Shown piece by piece: positions 29,457 through 32,443 of a stretch of DNA of 32,443 bases. A program made the translations under genes and the position numbers. The notes below the pieces were generated by a model, which made no database searches, was not told where the DNA came from, and saw only the letters and a list, made by a program, of their open reading frames with translations. Each line of letters begins with the position of its first letter. Within the stretch, counting starts at the first letter, position 1. The stretch covers positions 1 to 32,443 of the forward strand of contig JAJYNX010000096.1 of assembly GCA_021786095.1 (NCBI GenBank), written 5' to 3'. The stretch is from Actinomycetes bacterium. GTDB lineage: Bacteria > Actinomycetota > Acidimicrobiia > Acidimicrobiales > RAAP-2.

Positions 29457-30812
29457 GTGGCCGAACGCCTGGCGCGCCTGGCGCCCCTCGCCGAGGCCCT
29501 GCGGCCGCGGCGCTTCGACGACGTCGTGGGCCAGGAGCACCTGGCGGCGCCGGGGGCCGCCCTGCGCCGTCTGGCCGAATCCGGTCGCCTGGGATCGTCG
29601 ATCCTGTGGGGACCGGCCGGTACGGGCAAGACCACCCTCGCGCGCATCGCGGCCGAGACGGCCGGCTACGAGCTGGAGGGCCTCTCGGCGGTGAGCGCGG
29701 GCGTGCGCGAGGTGCGTGAGGCGCTCGAACGGGCGCGCCAGCGTCTGGCCGAGCGCGGCGTGCGTACGGCCCTGTTCATCGACGAGGTCCACCGCTTCAA
29801 CAAGTCCCAGCAGGATCTCCTGCTGCCGGTCAGCGAGACGGGCGCGATCGTGCTGATCGGCGCGACGACCGAGAACCCGTTCTTCGAGGTCAACGCGGCG
29901 TTGATGAGCCGCTGTACGCTCTGGCGGCTCACTGCGCTGCGTGACGAGGATCTCGAGGAGCTGTGTCGACGTGGCGCGCGGCTGCGCGGCGCGGTACTGG
30001 GGGACGGGGCGGCCGAGGCCCTGGTCGCCTCGGCCGAGGGCGACGCGCGCGCCGCGCTCACGACGCTCGACACCGCCGTCGTGCTGGCTGACGCCGGACC
30101 CGAGGGCGCGGGCGAGGTCGTGGTCACCCGCGAGCACGTGGCGCTCGCCCGCGACGGGCGCCTGGTCCACCAGTCGCGTGACACGCACTACGACCAGATC
30201 AGCGCCTTCATCAAGTCGGTGCGCGGCTCGGATCCCGACGCCGCCCTCTACTGGATGGTGGCCCTGCTGGAGGCGGGGGAGAGCGCGCGCTTCCTCGCGC
30301 GGCGCCTGGTGATCCTGGCCAGTGAGGACGTGGGCCTGGCGGACTCCTCGGCCCTGGTCCTCGCCCAGGCCGCGGCGCAGGCGGTCGAGTTCGTGGGGCT
30401 GCCCGAGGCGCGGCTCACCCTGGCTCACGCCACGCTGGCCCTGGCCCTGGCCCCGAAGAGCAACTCGGCGACGCGGGCCCTGGCCGCCACCGAGGCGGCC
30501 CTGCGCGCGGGCTCGTCGACGCAGGTGCCCACGGCCCTGCGCGACGCCCACTACCGCGGCGCGGCGAGCCTGGGCCACGGTGTCGGCTACCAGTACCCTC
30601 ACGACGCGCCGAGTGGCTGGGTGGACCAGCAGTACCTGCCCGACGACCTGGTCGGGCTCTCGTTCTACGAGCCCTCGACCCACGGGCGCGAGGACGCGCT
30701 GGCGCGCGCGTGGCGCCAGCGCCGATCCTCGGACCCGGATTCGAGCCGCACGCCCGACCAGGATCAGGACGAGTCGCCGGACCCGGGCCCGAACCGGTCG
30801 CCGGTAGAGTGA
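29457..30812 (+). CDS. rarA: Replication-associated recombination ATPase RarA (MgsA)
   Basis: This 451-residue AAA+ protein acts at stalled replication forks. It has Walker A GPAGTGKTT (52-60), Walker B with DEVH (109-112), FNKSQQDLLLP, and sensor 1 in IGATTENPFFEVN. The C-terminal tetramerisation region contains YDQISAFIKSVRGSDPDAALYW and the conserved end NYxYPHD-like YQYPHDAPSGWVDQQYLPD. An Asp/Pro/Ser-rich tail closes the protein. The GTG at 29457 is the only canonical start near the homology, but the eight in-frame codons before it (PTSLFDDA) resemble the usual RarA N-terminus, so the true start may be upstream on a non-standard codon. The GTG has no clear Shine-Dalgarno. Confidence 0.9.
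   Translation: MAERLARLAPLAEALRPRRFDDVVGQEHLAAPGAALRRLAESGRLGSSILWGPAGTGKTTLARIAAETAGYELEGLSAVSAGVREVREALERARQRLAERGVRTALFIDEVHRFNKSQQDLLLPVSETGAIVLIGATTENPFFEVNAALMSRCTLWRLTALRDEDLEELCRRGARLRGAVLGDGAAEALVASAEGDARAALTTLDTAVVLADAGPEGAGEVVVTREHVALARDGRLVHQSRDTHYDQISAFIKSVRGSDPDAALYWMVALLEAGESARFLARRLVILASEDVGLADSSALVLAQAAAQAVEFVGLPEARLTLAHATLALALAPKSNSATRALAATEAALRAGSSTQVPTALRDAHYRGAASLGHGVGYQYPHDAPSGWVDQQYLPDDLVGLSFYEPSTHGREDALARAWRQRRSSDPDSSRTPDQDQDESPDPGPNRSPVE
30805..30810 (+). promoter_or_regulatory. Predicted -10 element of a leaderless promoter (alaS)
   Basis: TAGAGT inside the last codons of rarA, then gactcc, then the GTG at 30817: a 6-nt gap. Its final T is the first base of the rarA TGA. 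Confidence 0.45.
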
Positions 30813-30816
30813 CTCC

Positions 30817-32443
30817 GTGGAATCCGCCGAACTGCGCACAACGTTTCTGCAGTACTTCGCCGACCACGGGCACGTCGTGGTGCCGTCGGCGAGCCTGATC
30901 CCCCACGACCCCTCGATCCTGTTCACCATCGCGGGGATGGTGCCCTTCAAGCCCTACTTCCTCCAGGAGGAGGTCCCGCCGTACCGGCGAGCGGTATCGA
31001 TCCAGAAGTGCTTTCGCGCGCCCGACATCGACATCATCGGCACGACGCAGCGTCACCTGACGTTCTTCGAGATGATGGGGAACTTCTCCTTCGGTGACTA
31101 CTTCAAGTCCGACGCCATCACCCTCGCCTGGGGCCTGATCACCGAGGGTTTCGGTCTCGACCCGGAGCGGCTGTGGGTCACGGTGCACACCACCGACGAC
31201 GAGGCCGAGGAGCTGTGGCGCGATCTGGTCGGCGTGCGCCCCGAGCGGATACAGCGTCTCGACGAGGACAACTTCTGGTCGATGGGGGAGCGCGGACCGT
31301 GCGGACCCTGTTCGGAGATCTTCTACGACAAGGGTCCCGCCTTCGGCGCCGACGGGGGCCCCGCGTTCGGCGGGGACGACCGGTTCATCGAGTTCTGGAA
31401 TCTCGTGTTCATGCAGTACGACAAGGGGCCGGGGGGTGAGCTGAGCGATCTGCCGACCAAGAACATCGATACCGGGGCGGGCTTCGAGCGCGTGCTGTCG
31501 ATCCTCAATGGCGTGGAGTCGGTCTTCGCCACCGACCTCTTCGCACCGCTGCTGGAGGCGGCCGCGCGGGCGGTCGACACCCCCTACGGCCGCGACGAGG
31601 CGACCGACGTGGCGATACGTCGGATCGCCGAGCACGGCCGAGCGATGACCATGCTGGTCGCCGACGGGGTGCTGCCCTCCAACGAGGGTCGGGGCTACGT
31701 GTTGCGCCGCCTGATCCGCCGTGCGGTCCTCGCGACGCGGCGCGCGGGCGCGGACCGGCCCCTCAGCGAGGCGCTGGTGGACGCGACGATCGCCAAGATG
31801 GGCCCGGCGTACCCGGTGCTCGAGAGCGACCGCGACCTGATCGTGTCGGTGCTCGAGCGCGAGGAGGCCGCGTTCGCGCGCACCCTGCGCACGGGGATGA
31901 CGCTGCTCGAGGAGGCGCGCGACGAGGTGGTCGCCCGGGGTGAGACGGTCTTTCCCGGCGACGTGGCCTTTCGCTTGCACGACACGCACGGCTTCCCGGT
32001 GGAGTTGACCGCAGAGGTGGTGGCCGAGTCGGGACTGACGGTCGAGCGCCACGAGTTCGACGCGGCGATGTCCGCGCAGCGCGCCCGGGCGCGTGCGGCC
32101 GCCAAGACGCTGCGCGCCGCCGATGACGCCCACTACCGCTCGTTGGTGGAGCGCCATGGCGTGACGCCGTTCGTGGGCCGTGACGTGAGCCGGTACAGCA
32201 TCGAGACGACGGTCCTCGCCGTACTGCGCGACGAGAGCGGCGCGGTGGAGCTGTTCCTGGAGGCGACGCCGTTCTACGCCGAGGGTGGGGGCCAGGTGGG
32301 CGACACGGGGACGATCGTGACCGAGACCGGGCGGCTCGAGGTCGACGACACCCAGAGCGTGGCCGGGGGTCTGGTGGCGCACCGCGGACGGCTCAGCGGG
32401 GAGATGGTGCCCGGACAGGTGGCCGTGGCGACGATCGACGCCG
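30817..32443 (+). CDS. alaS: Alanyl-tRNA synthetase, 3' end beyond the window
   Basis: 542 codons are visible. The class II core comprises ELRTTFLQYFADHGH, PSASLIPHDPSILFTIAGM, RHLTFFEMMGNFSFGDYF and NEGRGYVLRRLIRRA, all standard for AlaRS. The glycine-rich motif 3 region reads KNIDTGAGFERVL, where most enzymes have G-x-G-LERI or similar. A short Gly/Ala/Asp insertion (KGPAFGADGGPAFGGDD) lies in the catalytic domain. The editing domain has just begun (FYAEGGGQVGDTG); its zinc-binding HxxxH is off the edge, as is the C-Ala domain. GTG start, 4 nt after rarA, with a TAGAGT element and no Shine-Dalgarno. Confidence 0.96.
   Translation, partial: MESAELRTTFLQYFADHGHVVVPSASLIPHDPSILFTIAGMVPFKPYFLQEEVPPYRRAVSIQKCFRAPDIDIIGTTQRHLTFFEMMGNFSFGDYFKSDAITLAWGLITEGFGLDPERLWVTVHTTDDEAEELWRDLVGVRPERIQRLDEDNFWSMGERGPCGPCSEIFYDKGPAFGADGGPAFGGDDRFIEFWNLVFMQYDKGPGGELSDLPTKNIDTGAGFERVLSILNGVESVFATDLFAPLLEAAARAVDTPYGRDEATDVAIRRIAEHGRAMTMLVADGVLPSNEGRGYVLRRLIRRAVLATRRAGADRPLSEALVDATIAKMGPAYPVLESDRDLIVSVLEREEAAFARTLRTGMTLLEEARDEVVARGETVFPGDVAFRLHDTHGFPVELTAEVVAESGLTVERHEFDAAMSAQRARARAAAKTLRAADDAHYRSLVERHGVTPFVGRDVSRYSIETTVLAVLRDESGAVELFLEATPFYAEGGGQVGDTGTIVTETGRLEVDDTQSVAGGLVAHRGRLSGEMVPGQVAVATIDA

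Noticed and set aside
28767-32382. Very long open frames on the minus strand opposite aspS, rarA and alaS (about 700 codons)
   Set aside because: They are typical high-GC antisense openings, rich in Arg/His/Gln/Gly with no recognisable domain, while the plus strand encodes conserved proteins.
1-32443. Mobile element, prophage or defence island
   Set aside because: No transposase, integrase, terminal inverted repeats, toxin-antitoxin pair or nuclease-helicase cluster; the genes from 8 kb on are syntenic housekeeping genes.

Overview
The window reads as a chromosomal segment of a high-GC actinobacterium, most likely of the class Acidimicrobiia. Three things point there. The core gene order (thrS, HIT hydrolase, pgsA, PatA-type acyltransferase, pimA, pdxS, pdxT, yebC, ruvCAB, yajC, secDF, rel, hisS, aspS, rarA, alaS) follows the order known from mycobacteria, with genes missing between blocks. 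The window encodes mycothiol (mshC) and coenzyme F420 (F420-dependent NADP reductase) functions. It also encodes exported proteins with Thr-rich linkers and 'GYW' beta-propeller-like repeats, a style I associate with Acidimicrobiia. This assignment is inference; no rRNA gene is present.

Layout. 1-3096 is a cell-envelope cluster: a divergent, truncated exported protein with a Thr-rich linker, then a D,D-carboxypeptidase-like S11 protein coupled to a GYW-repeat protein with an M23-like tail. Both coupled proteins have altered catalytic residues. 3097-3569 has no convincing gene but holds two hairpins. 3570-8007 holds three membrane transport genes (DHA2-type MFS exporter, LysE-family exporter, ABC exporter half-transporter). 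7948-8727 (minus strand) is an InhA/FabI-type enoyl-ACP reductase whose end overlaps the ABC gene by 60 nt. 8771-10542 is an F420-dependent NADP reductase coupled to mshC. 10564-15745 is thrS, HIT hydrolase and the phosphatidylinositol/PI-mannoside genes. 15755-16654 is a membrane-anchored protein that looks like an M48 peptidase with its zinc ligands lost. 16678-18149 is the PLP synthase pair, 18192-21113 yebC and ruvCAB, 21169-24186 yajC-secD-secF, 24206-29432 rel-hisS-aspS, 29457-30812 rarA, and 30817 to the right edge alaS (3' end missing).

Two expression features recur. First, many transcription units begin with a TANNNT hexamer, usually TAGNNT, ending exactly 6 (once 7) nt before an ATG or GTG with no Shine-Dalgarno sequence; this is the layout of leaderless mRNAs, and eight starts fit it. 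Other units have the same hexamer followed by a short leader with GGAGG-like sites. Second, genes inside units are joined by 1-8 nt stop/start overlaps at eleven junctions, implying translational coupling.

I see no CRISPR array, insertion sequence, prophage, tRNA or rRNA. No clearly new multi-gene defence or biosynthetic system is visible. The most unusual items are the degenerate M48 protein next to the PI-mannoside genes, the cell-wall pair with altered active sites, the in-frame aspS/rarA junction, and the uniform leaderless promoters.
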